Notes under the pieces: model-generated | The model's input: the letters and a program-made list of their open reading frames with translations, nothing else | Databases searched by the model: none | What the model was told of the DNA's origin: nothing | Source: Sophora flavescens | Taxonomy: Eukaryota; Streptophyta; Magnoliopsida; Fabales; Fabaceae | DNA length: 64,000 bases | Assembly: GCA_030762895.1 (NCBI GenBank) | Contig: JAUPTC010000134.1 | Location: 1-64,000 of the forward strand | Direction of reading: 5' to 3' | In this document: in pieces, positions 36,350 through 49,757 of the stretch | Layout of the letters: every line of letters begins with the position of its first letter | Numbering within the stretch: the first letter of the stretch is position 1 | Made by a program: the position numbers and the translations under genes

Positions 36350-36362
36350 TACCCTCTAAAAA
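36350..36362 (-). other. Polypurine tract of the gypsy element
   Basis: TTTTTAGAGGGTAG on the minus strand, just before the LTR start at 36345. Confidence 0.65.
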
Positions 36363-37600
36363 GAATTTCATCCCCGAAATTAACTTGTCTAAGGAAAATG
36401 AACATGGATATCATTCCTCTATCAGATGCTCCAGTTACGTAACATCCTCGTTTTATCGTAATGTGACGTGAAGTACTGCGTAGATTAGACTGTCACTCTG
36501 ACTTATATTGTATGCATTAGACCACCCGATGAAACAAATCAAGAAAATCTTCTTTTTTTTTGAACTCTCAAGACTCGAAGCACACTCAAACAATTCGAAT
36601 GTCAATAAACGAATTTCCGATAGATTTGGAAATTGGAATGATTCACAACTTTGACTCTCCATTACGGTGGCGATTCTAACACACCGTTGGTAAATAAGAA
36701 CTCAGAATTTAAACAAAGAATTTTCAAGAACAGAAAATAATCTATAGACTTTACTCTCTCAACAGAATAAAGTAAAATGAATAGAAAAACAGTGGATATT
36801 CTTTATACAGAAAGTCTCTTTAATAGGTTCCTGAATTTAAAAATGAGTTGTACAGCCACATATTTACAAACGTGACCCTAATAAAGTTCCTTCCTCAACA
36901 AGAATTTCCTTCAAAAGACAAAATTCGAAGATAACAATTTTCTTAATTTCTATGAGTCTAGATTTTAAACCAAAACTTATCTTGGTCTTTAAGAAAGCAA
37001 CAATAAATTTTGTGAGTTCCCTCACTCGAGGTAACTCTGACTCATTTGGCATAAAAAAATTGACGTGAATTGTCAAAATTTCATCTGCCATAAAATTTAT
37101 AAAGTTTCACCCACAAGGGTAACAAGATATTATCCGCCAAAAGATCATTCTATTTCAAATTGCACTCATTTGCGGAAAAAGCAAATGGTCAAGTTTACAA
37201 AACTCAATTTTCAACAACAAGGAGATATCAGAACAGATTTTCCCAACCAGGATGAGTTATCAAGAAACTATAAAGGTAATTGCATTAAGGAATAATATAG
37301 GAATGCAATTTTGATTGTTGTGCATATAACTTAGACAACAAAAGATGCGACAATGAAACTAAACCAACTCAGAACATGTTGGCGACAAACGTAGGTAGTA
37401 CATAGACAAATACACAAAGTATTTTACACATTCATGAAAAATCAACAATGATTCTCCATCAATTAATGAAGACAAAGTCAAAAGTCTACTTTCAACGACA
37501 CACTTCACTTAAAGATATTTATTTGATTGTGATACTTCAGTCCTACTTATTGTGAAGATTCTACCCGTTAACAACTACCCACGTATTCAAACTTTAAATA
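36363..37600 (-). other. Gypsy element interior 3' of gag, no domain recognised
   Basis: The region between gag and polypurine tract is too short for polymerase. Frames at 36453-36662 and 36864-37091 (minus) show no retropepsin or reverse transcriptase motif. The element is likely non-autonomous or internally deleted. Confidence 0.5.
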
Positions 37601-38589
37601 TTGGTGAACTACCTCCTCTTGCATAGTGTTCTTTCATCGAATCCTTATCCGTGGTCTCTCGGCTCACATGTTGTCTCCAGAAAGTATATCCTTAGGCTTT
37701 CCGCACACTCTAGCAACATGTCCAGGCTGTCCACACTTAAAACAAATGATGCCATGAATCTTGCAGTCTCTCGTAGCATGACTCATGCCACACTTCATGC
37801 ACTTCGTAGAGAAGTCTTAGACAATCCATAACCTTTATCGCTACCAATAATCCACTTCCCATTTGGTGGTGTCCATGTTGGCCTTGCGTACGGTTTCTCT
37901 TGGAAAGATCCAAAGCTTCTCTTTCTGCCTTTACTCATTTCTAGATCTCGAGGAACTCGACACTCATCCATCAAGATCAGAAACTACAATAGTTTCAATG
38001 ATAGAATTGTCTTCCTCATTTCATCCTTCAAATTTTCCTCTAATTTCTTACACGTTCGCACTTACTCGTAATTCTTTAAATACAACTCCTTGAACTTGAT
38101 AAACTCTTCCAACTTAGCGGCATACTCACTGATAGTCATGTCCTCTTGTTCGTGCTGCAGAAACTCAATCTCCTCTCGCTCGACTCACTTAAAGAGAAGC
38201 ATACTTCTCCAGAAATTTACTTGAAGCACATTCCTGGTGATCGCTTCTTGTCTTGCCACTAACAGGTGGCAAGTTTCTCTCCACCAAAATCCAAGCATCT
38301 CCTATCAAGTAAATGTCTCACAAGCTACCTTCCAACGATCAGGACATTCCATAGTTTGCAAGTTCCTTTATATTTTCATAATCCAAAACTCAGTTTTCTC
38401 TGGATTAAGCTCACCATCAAATCGAGGTGGATTACTACGACGGAACTCAACTAGTCCTCTCTTCTCCGTCATTTCCTCCTTATGACATGCCACGATTGAT
38501 GTTATCTCCCTCAAGACTTGTACAGCTACAACAATATCTTCGGAATCCTTAATTGCAGAATCATATCTACTCATTTCCGGACAAACCAT
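37601..38589 (-). pseudogene. Ty3/gypsy-type Gag with two zinc knuckles
   Basis: From ATG 38589 the minus strand encodes an N-terminal segment and the gag domain. It ends in two zinc knuckles: a variant CMKCGMSHATRDC near 37763-37804 and a canonical CFKCGQPGHVARVC at 37703-37744. Several indels break the frame. The 38115-38589 part equals 1-475 of the window. Upstream are primer site 38883-38893 and LTR from 38898. No polymerase lies between here and the polypurine tract at 36350. Confidence 0.78.
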
Positions 38590-38882
38590 GATTTTCTATA
38601 AAAGCATGGTAGTCAAAACTAGGAAGAAAACTATACATCAAAATCTGTCCAATATTATTCCTCCTAGGGAATAATAATGAAAAGATCAACAAACAATGTT
38701 GTATCCTTTCGGAACAATGTTATGAAGAACACAAACACAACCAAGGACAGACTAACGTCATTATCCTTCCAAACATTGGTTCTTTATTGAACCAAAAACA
38801 AAAAACACTTAACAAACAATCGGAGAAAACACAACAAAGACGACAACGGACCTAAACCCCAAAGCCCAAAAGACTCGGCCAT

Positions 38883-38893
38883 CTCTGATACCA
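38883..38893 (-). other. Primer binding site (copy B)
   Basis: TGGTATCAGAG on the minus strand, as at 769-779. Confidence 0.8.
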
Positions 38894-38897
38894 ATAA

Positions 38898-40400
38898 TGT
38901 AACACCCTTCTCGGGCACTACATCGTAAGTGACATTTTAAGGTCGAAAAGTAAGTTAATTAAAATTGGCTATAAAAGAATGGGGTGATTTTTTTCTTTTT
39001 CGTGAGTCATAAATATAATCGCTTTGTTTTAAATGAATGGACAATCAAATATTCCATTATCACAATTGGGATCATAAGCTCGAAAATCATTTACATAATA
39101 CCTAACCCGACTCATAAAACAGAAATCATAGAATATACAAACTCAACATAAAGATGTGGAGACGCAGCTCCTAAAGTATAAGATACTTGGAGTCACAGCT
39201 CCATAGACGTTACATTAACTCCCAAACTTACCCAGCTGGCCAAACTAAAATATAAAAGACCATCATTTCTCGTTCATCGTGAGAAGGACAAACTCAAGCG
39301 ACGAGATCTAGTAGAAACTCTATTTGAGTCCACTACCAACGTCGAACAAAGGACACTACTAGAGATACTACAATAGTAACTCTCGAACTAAGCCATTTCC
39401 CTTTTCCAAGAGGAAAATATGGTCGACAAACCATCGATAGTCTGGAAGATGTCCACTAGAAACTCCACCATATCGTCCGCATGCTCGAATCCCATCCTCT
39501 ACGATGCGTCAGCCAAGCGACATCTTGACGTCTCAATCTTCTCAAAAGAATACAGAAGGCACATAGCCAGCCGACATAAGCAATATAAAAAATTAGGAGG
39601 TGAGATTTCCATTTATCTTACACATAAGGCAGACATGCAGTGGTACGACTTTCAGGTACGTACAATTATCAATATTCAATCAAATCTACATTCAATCAAA
39701 TTTACATTCATAACAGAACAATAATGTTTCATAGAAACATGATCCCAGCACAATGTTTTCCTAGATAGAAGACATCTAAGACTTGAGAAATGACCTCTTA
39801 ATTCCTATACCATGGTTTTAAGAACAGTCAGAGAGAGTGGTTCGGAGGATTGTTCCGGACTACGCCAGGCTTGGGCAATAGAATGCGTCCATAGTCATCG
39901 TCGTGTACATTGGCTTTTTCGGGAACATCCTACATTACCAGAAAACATGTAGCGTCTAGTTGAGTATGTCGGCACATTGCAAGATCACCACGTCACAGAA
40001 GGATCTACCAACTGAGCCCTTGTGAGTATTTCATACCCCGACATCCCCTAGCATCAATAGATCGTCACTACAGAATTCGCACCCGCATTAAAGTGTTAGC
40101 TCGATCTCCTAGGCACGACGGCCTTACAGAACATAGTTTCACTTTGTGTTTAGGCAAACTTTTCCTCGAAAAGATGCGTTCTTCTCGTCTATCCACCAGA
40201 TGACCTCTTGATTCCAACGGAATCTATTCAACGTGCTTTATCAGATGCTAGCTGTTTTTAAGTCCGAATCACCGATACTTAACATCGAGCTAACGTTCTT
40301 AAGTAACCTTTCATCTTTGTGCAAAGGTACTTTAAAACACTGGATTAATTGCTTTCTTGCAACACCAAATAAGAAAAATATTTTTATCCTTGAGAATTGT
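38898..40400 (-). mobile_element. LTR of the gypsy element (copy B; far end uncertain)
   Basis: Counterpart of 784-2280, beginning TGTAACACCC. Small frames within are not conserved in frame with copy A and carry no domain. Confidence 0.5.
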
Positions 40401-40653
40401 ATGGGTCGTTGCACTATCATGGTGAGACACATATCTCCATTATTGATGCCAATGACAACACTCATTTTTCTAAAAAGAATAAAAATAAACAAATACTAAG
40501 AAGTACAAGAAAATATTTGAAAAGATAACAACCTCATAAGTAAATTATTTATTGCTTTAAAAATAAAAATACATTAAACATAAAGTTCAATAACTTCAAA
40601 GCATAAGGAATTCAAAACACACTAAAAATAAAGCTTAATAACATTAAAAAAAC

Positions 40654-41691
40654 TTATTTCTTGACACTCCCATCTCCGATAAGATGATCAATTTTTCCAT
40701 CGGGATTAGTAAAGAAGTCAGCAACATATAGATGAGTGACATCCATACCCATAATCAGAATCACCATCTTCATAAGCAAAATGTTTCTCTACCTTTTTCC
40801 CTTTACTTTTAAGTGATTCTTGATAAAGGTCAATAAGATGCTTTGGTGTACGACAGGTAAGTGACCAATGGCCTTTGCCACCACAACGATAGCATATGTT
40901 TTCATCATGCTTGCTATTCTGCCCACTTTTTTCCTTATCATTTTTCCCACTATTTTTCCACTTCTGGTGAGAATAAGTGTTCTTGGAAATTCCACCACGA
41001 CCATGTCCATGACCACAGCTACGACCACGATCACGACTACGACCACGACCACGACCTTGTCCATAATTATAGTGGTCGTGAGTTGCTACATTCACTTCTA
41101 GGAATGGAGCACTACCAATCGGACGGGCCTCATGATTTTTCATTAAAAGCCCATTATTTTGTTCAGCCACAAGTAGGCAAGAAATTAACTCAAAATATTT
41201 CTTAAAATTTTTTTCTCGATTTTGCTGCTGCAGGAGCACATTAGATGCATGGAAAGTGGAGAATGTCTTTTCTAACATATCATCATCGGTGACCTTTTCT
41301 CTACACAATTTCAATTGAGAAGTAATTCTAAATATTGTTGAATTATGCTCACTTGTGGTTTTAAAATCTTGTAAACGTAAATGCATCCAATCTTAATGAG
41401 GTTTTGGAAGAATTAAAGTTCTTTTTGGTGCTCATATCTTTCTTTCAAATTATTCCAAAGAACAAGTGGGTCTTTTACCATAAGATACTTAGTTTTTAGA
41501 CCTTCATGAAGATGGTGGCAGAGAAATATCATCGCTTTAGCCTTATCTTGATTAGATGCTTTATTTCCTTCTTTGATAGTGTCTCCAAGACCATTTGCAT
41601 CTAAATGAATTTTAGCATCTAGTACCCAAGATAAATAATTCTTCCTTGTAATGTCAAGGGCCACAAACTCAAGTTTTGCAAGATTCGACAT
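40654..41691 (-). pseudogene. Ty1/copia-type Gag-only protein (copy B)
   Basis: Starts MSNLAKLEF at 41691. After a one-base shift and one in-frame TAA near 41400 (both shared with copy A) a 222-codon frame runs from MHLRLQDFKTT through the Arg/Gly-rich region and the knuckle CYRCGGKGHWSLTC. A final shift leads to the tail DVTHLYVADFF and the stop at 40654. This copy is cleaner than copy A. No pol follows. Related Gag-only frames are common in legume and other eudicot genomes. Confidence 0.82.
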
Positions 41692-41706
41692 ATTTAGTAC
41701 TATCAT

Positions 41707-42062
41707 CGGGGCCGGTCCAACGTATTTTGTGACCTAAAGCGTAATTTGAGATGAGACCTTTTTAAAAATAATAATAATGATATTTTATTAAAGTATTATA
41801 TTTTTATTTAAATTTTATCTTTGTTATAAATTTCTATATTTTTTAAGTGTAATTGTTATGATTGATATAAATTTTTGTTGTGTACACGTGCAACCACATG
41901 TAAGATTTTTATAGTTTAGGATTTTAAATTATTTTCCTTTATAAGATTTAAAAACCAAAAAAAAATTTGAAGGCCTAAATTTAGAAGTCAAAATACAAAA
42001 AAAAATAAAAAATTGAGGCCTAAAACCTTAGCCTTAGTGGCTTTATGGTTGGGCCGGCCATG
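41707..42062. mobile_element. hAT-like MITE (copy B)
   Basis: Counterpart of 3589-3948 with target duplication CTATCAT at 41700-41706 and 42063-42069. The left tip reads CGGGGCCGG where copy A has CAGGGCCGG. Confidence 0.75.
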
Positions 42063-42069
42063 CTATCAT

Positions 42070-43042
42070 AAAAGTATAAAACAAGTTAGGTAACATAATT
42101 AGTACATTTTCTTATCATTAGCCTTTATTTGATTGCAAATGGCTTAAACAGAATTGCAAATGGCTTAAACAGAATCACAAAAGAAATCTCATGTGTTCAA
42201 ACACCCAAAACAGTACCTCATGAAATAGGGAGGCTTTATTTACTATTTAGAACATCAAAACAATTAGGTAAAGAAGAATTGAATCCAAGATACCAGAATA
42301 GCACGTTCAAAACATACAAAGGCACATGATATTAGAATTCACCAAATTTCTAGGAAGGTTATATTATATCAACAAGCATCACACAAAAATCTATTCCCAA
42401 TCAGAGAGGAGAATCTAACCTGAACAGTTCATCAAACACATTGACAACGAAAATTATCATATCAGAATATCAAACAACCCATCTCATCCCTTAAACATAT
42501 CAATTATTGCCACACTAAATACAGCTCTGTCATATCTGATTATCGGGTAATGCTAATGGGACTCCAAATTACCTATTAACACTACTAACCAATCATAATT
42601 AACTTTAGTCTTTAATTTTACAAAATTATCATTAGTTAACGAAGAGTGTGAAATGATAATTGAAAGTGATAAATAGTCTAAACCCTAATTATATCAAACA
42701 TATCAACTATGCTTACACTACATACAATTCAGTAGTGGATACATAGCCAAAATGAAAAATAACAAAAAACAAAAATACCAAATTCACATAATCCACCAAA
42801 GCATTTAGCATGTTAAATAGCAAATAATGACAAGTTTACCACCAACAATCTCCTAATTACTCAATTAGCTAGCAAAAGTTAAACCTTAGGCATTATACAC
42901 AGTTGAATGATCAATCCTACCCTATCAACTAATGAAACCTGCTGCATGATATGTTACAGTTACAGACCATATATGAAGCTTCTTGCATGTTTGATGGGTA
43001 GGAATGCAACATTTCTTCTGCTTGCTACAATTCTTGTGACTG
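42070..43042. other. AT-rich non-coding flank (copy B)
   Basis: Counterpart of 3956-4915, including the 21-bp tandem repeat at 42133-42174. No gene. Confidence 0.6.
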
Positions 43043-44086
43043 CTACATTATAACATCTGCAGGAGGAACCCAATTGTGGTTATTAGGGATGCGAGGGAGC
43101 AAGTTCTGAATGGACTCTTCTAAAGTTTTGTCATGAATGCTTGATCTTTTCCTCTTCTTCTTTGAGACATTCTTTGAAGCATCTTTGCGAAGGAAATATT
43201 TCTGGGCATGACTAGCAACTTGAGTTGAAGTTCTTGTTACAAAATAATATCTTGAAATGCTTTTCCAATCTCCCCTACCAAAATGTTTAAGCCCAAGGAG
43301 AAATAACCTGTCACATAAAGGAAACACATTCATTTAAGCATTCCATACAATTGTGATAGAAATCAATGAATGCAATAACAATAACAGCCCCCCCCCCCCC
43401 CCCCTCCTCCCCTCCTTAAAAGAATAAAATTAAAAGAACAGATTAGACTACATTAGATTAGATACTTGAACTTCCAAAGCAAACCAACACTATATACCAA
43501 AACACACAAAATAATACAAACTTATAGATCTTGCTAACGATTGCTCTAAGGACACTGGCTAAGAAAGCCAAAAATAGCAATATTTCATTGAAAAATCAAG
43601 TATTTATCTTTTCAAAACATTTAATACACTACTTTCTAATAAAATATTTTTGTTCTTAACCAATATCCTAGTTAGCATTCTCCAAACTTATATAACCAGC
43701 AAAACCAGCAAAGAAAATATCTTCCAATGTTTCATAGAGATACCCCTGTTCATCTTCAGTCCACGGCGTCCCTTTGTTGCTCAGAATGGGAGGTGGCTGC
43801 ACTGGTGGTGCGCGACATGCACCTCCTCCGCCGCAGCCACTTCCACGTCGACATTGGAATCCCACAGCAAGTCGAGCTGACCCGACTCGATGAGGAAGAG
43901 ATCATTTTTCAATATCGTAAAGCGCTCCTTCATATCCTCCGGCGACCAACCTCCGGAGATGTGCATAGCTATCTTCTCCCACCGGTTGGGATCGTTTGTC
44001 GGAATCATCGCCAGAGCTCGCTCAAATGCCTCGTTATCAGCCCGAGTCCACTCTCGGGGGACTTTAGTCTGTGACGGAATTGACAT
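43043..44086 (-). pseudogene. DIVARICATA-type two-repeat MYB protein (copy B)
   Basis: Exon 1 (44086-43744) has an intact first repeat from REWTRADNEAF to GGWSPEDMKERFTILKND. It shares one frameshift with copy A between the acidic linker and PPPILSNKGTPWTEDE. Exon 2 (43307-43043) encodes LFLLGLKHFGRGDWKSISRY and an intact SHAQKYF, the hallmark of this MYB-related class. It ends at a TAG where copy A has CAG followed by QSQEL. About 200 codons in total, shorter than typical DIVARICATA-like proteins. If the shared frameshift is a sequence error this could be a working gene. Confidence 0.82.
43388..43404. repeat. Poly-C tract in the MYB intron, expanded in copy B
   Basis: Seventeen C in a row, against six at the same place in copy A (5280-5285). 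It lies within the intron between exons 1 and 2. Confidence 0.85.
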
Positions 44087-44306
44087 GCCGTAAGGGTTGA
44101 GTTGACACTCATATATTCTTCTTCTACTACTTCTGGTTTTCTTGCGCGGGATATTCAAAGCCTTTTAAGGTTCTTGACTTCTCGTTGACGTCGTTGTGGA
44201 GTCAGAGTTTGTTTTGGGTTCGTGTTAGTTAGTTATTTATTTATAATGAGTTTAATAACAAGTTACAACTCTAACGAGATCCAGATTCTTGCTGGGGAGT
44301 TATAAG
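44087..44306 (-). promoter_or_regulatory. Probable promoter and leader of the MYB gene (copy B)
   Basis: The TATA-like TATAAATAAAT near 44234-44245 and TGACGTC near 44187-44193 on the minus strand are conserved with copy A, followed upstream by the hAT MITE. Confidence 0.35.
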
Positions 44307-45112
44307 CAGGGGTGTTCATCAACCGATCCAAACCCACTCAAACCGCAAAAACCGAATCGAAAAACCAAAAACCGAAAAAACCAAAAACAGAAAAACCGCA
44401 ATTTTTTATTGGATTGGATTGGGATTTTGGATCCTATAGTGAAATCCAATCCAAACCGATCTATTACATACATATACTATTATTTTTGAAATTATAGTAT
44501 TACTCATTCTTAAACATTATTCTTCATACTTTTATGTCCCTCATTCTCTTTTTTTTTTGATAAAGTCCCTCATTCTCTTTAATATTTTTGTTGGAATGAC
44601 ATATATAAGACTATTTAGAATAAATATTAATGTCTTGAAGTTATATTTTACTAAAAGTTTCGATGCATAGCATATATATATTTGATTGAGTAATCATGAA
44701 AAATAGGAAAACAATTAAGTAAATTTGAAAATTAATTAGCTACAATTTATTTGTAGCCAATTCAAGGAAAAAATAGGATAAGTGTGAGTAGATGTAGAGA
44801 ATTAATATAAAAGAACGTGTTAAAAAATATCAATAATTTTTTTCTTCTCAAACTCCCAAATTAAAACAAATATTATCTTTTATCCACTATTAAATAAGTA
44901 GAAAGGACACTTGACATTAAAAAAAAATAAAGTATGATAAAAACCGAATTATCCAGTCCAATCCAAACTGCATTTGATTGGATTGGATCGGATCGGATCG
45001 GATTTTTTTAAGGAAGCAAACCGATCCAATCCAAACCGCACGATGTTTTCATCATTGGATCAGATGGATTTTTAGCTCAAAACCGATCCAATCCAATCCG
45101 CGAACACCCCTA
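44307..45112. mobile_element. hAT MITE, 806 bp, target duplication GTTATAAG (copy B)
   Basis: Same insertion as 6189-6968, with GTTATAAG at 44299-44306 and 45113-45120. It is 26 bases longer because of a short segment of AATCCAA/GGATCGGATC repeats near 44955-45000. Confidence 0.85.
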
Positions 45113-45445
45113 GTTATAAGTCTAAACAGATTTTGTTAAAATTCAAATTCAAATCAAAATTAATTGGATTGAATTAGATTATTTTTTATTTTGTTTTTTG
45201 GAGAATATTTTGGGTTATATTTTCAGATGATTTTATATTATATTTTCAATTTATTCTTTTACTTATAGTTATTATAACAACTAATGCACTTTTATAATAT
45301 TTCAAATTAAATATTATTTAAAAACGTAAATTGAATCATTTTATTTGTTATTTATTTTAAATGAGCCGAACTCTAATAATTATGCTTAAAACGTTTTTAT
45401 CCAACCATTGACAAATTCAAGTTATTTTGAATTGAATTAATTTTA

Positions 45446-46194
45446 GGTTTAACTATTGAGAAGATCCCTAAACTATTTGGGAATTTTCAAATAGGTCCCT
45501 ATACTAAAAAAAATTGTAATTGGATCCTCAAACTTTTATAAAGTTTTCAATTGAGTCCCTATACTAAAAAAAATTCTAATTGTGTCCCTGAACTTATATA
45601 AAATTTTCAATGGAGTCCCTGGGGTAGGGTTCCATGAAGAGGTCTATAAGTCTGCTAATGTGAAACGTGACATGGAATTCCCCCAAATTTATATTTAGGG
45701 TTGCAAGATACCAAAATGTTCAGCTAGAAAACCAAAACACGACTTGAGATTGTTTTTCCTCCATCTGAACAAATAGTTTATTCCTTCTCCGATTTATGTT
45801 TTACGGTTGTATATCTCTTCCTTGAAATAATTTCGTCCAAAATAGTTTCCTCACTTGCAATTTACTACATCTCGCTTCATCTTGTTACATCTTGCTACAT
45901 TTTATTGTGACAATGTCTGAAGGTTCATCTTCCACCCAAACTACTCATAAATGATCAGCTTTGTTGAAATCATTATTTTTCATCCAATTCTACATATCAA
46001 TAACGAATTTTATAATTTAGGGACCCCATGGAAAATTTTATATAAGTTCAGGGTCCCAATTAAAAACTTCTTTTTGTTCAGGGACCCAATTGAATACTTT
46101 ATAAAAGTTCGATGACCCAATTGCAAATTTTTTTAGTATATGGACTTATTTGAAAATTCCCAAATAGTTCAGGAACCTACTCAATAGTTAAACC
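45446..46194. mobile_element. Foldback MITE with long arms (copy B)
   Basis: Counterpart of 7302-8049. The right tip reads GTTAAACC here, the exact inverse of the left GGTTTAAC. Confidence 0.72.
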
Positions 46195-46315
46195 TGTACT
46201 AAAATATTTGGTTTTCAATACTAAAGAACCAGTTATATTAGATTTATTTGCTGTAAAGTGAGCTTGCTTATGATGTGACCCTACTGCATTTAGTAGCTAC
46301 AATAACATGTATATT

Positions 46316-46689
46316 GTAACATTTATTAAAATGTAAAAAAAAACGTAATTAGTAAAATTTTTAAAATGTTACAAAAAGAAATCAGTAACATTTTTGAAAT
46401 GTTACAAAAAATTGGTAAATTAGTAACATTTTTAAAATGTTATAAAAACGGTAAATTAGTAACATTTTTGAATGTTGTTAATGATATGTTAAAGTGTTGT
46501 TAAAACCTTTTAATAACACGGCCAATATATAACATTTTTGAAAATGTTACTAACACAAATAGTAACATTTTTGATAATTTAGTAATATTTTTCAAATGTT
46601 ACTAAATCTCAATAATGTTGTCCTGTGAGAAAGTAAGAATGTATTTTACCTTTGATTTAATAAAAATCTATAAACATTCTTACTTTCTC
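46316..46689. repeat. GTAACATTTTT cluster and adjoining palindrome (copy B)
   Basis: Counterpart of 8171-8546, with the short palindrome at 46627-46689. Confidence 0.55.
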
Positions 46690-48732
46690 ACTTTATAGAG
46701 AGAATCTTATTTTAGAGGAAATCTAATTATATTAGATTGATTGATTTTTCTTGTCGAAATCAACCAAATTCAATTTGATTTGCGAACGACTTTCTAAGGA
46801 GTTGAAATTCAAAATTAATGTTTGTAAAAAAACAGAAATTCAAAATTAATGTGACACAAATTTTTTTAATACTCTCTTCATATTTTTTTGATGGATTAAT
46901 ACTCTCTTTTTAAATATAAGTTTTTTCCATTTGGTAATCTAATGCTATTATCTCTACACAATTGTTTTTGACCCATGCCATGCATGGGTATACATTGCTT
47001 CTGAACATTTTTTATAAAATAATGTTTATAAAATAATTTATATTTTAAATAAATAAATAAATTTTAATATTTTGTATTAAGAATTAGCTACCAAAATTGT
47101 TAAAAAATTTGATTTATCTCATGCAAAATTGAGGACAAAAGCCATCTTGTTGGGAACTTATAAAAATTGGAAAAGTTTTAATTGTATTTACTTATTTTTG
47201 GTTATAATGAAATTTGTATACATCATATCAAATATTATTAAATTTAATTAAATAATCAATAAATTAAAATAAGAAATTTTAAAGTTTGAAACTATATTAT
47301 ATTAGAATTAAAATATAGATGACTAAATGATTAGTGTAACATTTTTTTTTTTTTTGGCAAGAAACAGGGTAACATTATAAATTTAATTTACTAAATCAAT
47401 TGCATCCAACTAAATATCATTCTTTGATTTATATCATTTATAAATTTTTTAATTTAAAACCAATAGATTTATGCTACATAAATAAGTACATATTCATTTA
47501 GTAGTAATGATTATATTAATTGCTTAAAATGCATATATTATATTATATTCAATTAAGGTTAGTATGAAAGAAATAGAGCTTATAATTGAATCTAATTTGA
47601 ATAAAAATAAATAAATCATATAATGTGAGTATTGCTAATTAAAATATAGTAATTGCTTGTCGCTCTGATGAATTGATCGGCACCAATACCTCACAATTTA
47701 TTTAGAATATTTTTGAAATTCAATCATGTTCATATCTTGGATTTTAGAATACATTTTGTACTAATTTATTTAAAAAGGTTTAATTTTGTCAAACATGGAT
47801 CCCGTGTCTATCGAGTAAAGAAACCTTTAGGAACACTACCTCACAATTCAGATTTACTTTTAGCGACCACGGTATATATTTTTTTCTTTGTAAGGGGTCC
47901 CTTTCCAAATCGTGGTTATCATTGTCATCCGATCCATCTTCGTATTCATCATCTTTCTCGTATTCTTTGAGGAAACTGAGAAGAGAGGGGCCATTTACCT
48001 TTTGGAGATTTATGATGGTGCTATGGATATTAAAAAAGAGCGAGAATTAGAGGGTTACAATTTTTAGAACCGTGCAGTGATTAAAAAAAATGAAGCGGGG
48101 ATAGAATTCTAAAAAATGAGAAAAAATTTATGAGAATGAGCAAAGATGGTTAAATGAAGAAGATATTGGAGCCCTATCTTTTTCTTGTTATTCGGTTGGT
48201 GGCAAGTGGTGGCCTCCGATGGCGAGAGAGAAGAAGAGAGGCAGAAAGGCACAATGGTCGAGGGTGAAGTAGGGGAAGTGAAATGTAAGGATTTAAAATA
48301 TATACACAGAGAATGGATCTAAAATGGTTTAAAATTGGGCAGTAATGATTTCATTATTATGATTATTTTGAATTATTTCCTTACAATAAATTATTTCATT
48401 ATTGACATTTATTATGAATTACTTCCTTACGGCTACCAATACTTAAATAAGAGTCAATGTTCTTATATTTAAGACAATTAGTGACATTTAACTATTATTT
48501 TGAATTGTTTCCTTTCAAAAGTTGAAAATGACACATAAAAAATAAAAATCGACACATTTAACTTTAATTCTCTTCAAAAAAAATATTTTTTTTCTATTCA
48601 AATATTTGAAAATACAACACAATTAAAGTTGGGCTTTTAATTGCCAATCAACATTATCTCTCAATCTTTTGACTGCCACAATGGTTGGGCTTAAATGATT
48701 ATCAAATATAAACAATGCCAATCAAATCTATA
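46690..48732. other. AT-rich non-coding region (copy B)
   Basis: Counterpart of 8547-10588; no gene seen. Confidence 0.6.
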
Positions 48733-49387
48733 TCTATAAACAATACATTTCTATCCCCTATGCAATGTGGTGTTGCCATGTGTCACCTTCCATATGCAAG
48801 AAATGCAACAGTGTTTATGAATGAAAGTGTTAACACTACAACTTTTTGATTTATTATTGTATTTATAAATTAACAAAAATTATAAAAGTAAAAAATAAAA
48901 ATTGAGCCAAAATTACCTAAATTTAAATCAAATAATAAATCGAAGTTTTAAATTTAAGTTAATTCTCTTATTTGAAAACTAATTTTGAAATTTCAATTTT
49001 GAATTTAAATTTAAATCAACTATAAAATTTGGTTAATTTCAAAAATTAAATTTTAAATGTAATCTATAAACAATACATTTCTATCCCCTATGCAATGTGG
49101 TGTTGCCATGTGTCACCTTCCATATGCAAGAAATGCAACAATGTTTATGAATGACAAGTGTTAACACTACAATTTTTTGATTTATTATTGTATTTATAAA
49201 TTAACAAAAAATAAAAAATAAAAATTGAGCCAAAATTACCTAAATTTAAATCAAATAATAAATCAAAGTTTTAAATTTAAGTTAATTCTCTTATTTGAAA
49301 ACTAATTTTTAAAATTTCAATTTTGAATTTAAATTTAAATCAACTATAAAATTTGGTTAATTTCAAAAATTAAATTTTAAATGTAAT
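48733..49387. repeat. Two-unit 330-bp tandem repeat (copy B)
   Basis: Units start at 48733 and 49063 with TCTATAAACAATACATT, as in copy A. Confidence 0.9.
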
Positions 49388-49757
49388 TAATATTATATAA
49401 TTATTTAATTTAGTTCAATTTCAATTTTAAGGTCATACCTAAAATGTATTTACGTAAATATTATCAAATTTGAAATTAATTTGAAATTTAAAAAATTGAA
49501 ACTGTATTTGAAATTGGAATTTAAATTTTAAACTTAACTAATAATATCTAATTATTTAATTTATTTCTATTTTAATTTCAAATTTAAAGTCATACAATAT
49601 ATCTTTATGTAAATCTTATCAAATCTCACGTTTTACTAATTTTAAAATTTCAATTTTGCTTCAAATGGATGATAAGGTTGATTTATTATATTTGCAAATT
49701 TTTTTTTTTACTTTTATATTCTTATTTTATATTTTCTAATTTGTCTATATTTTTTAG

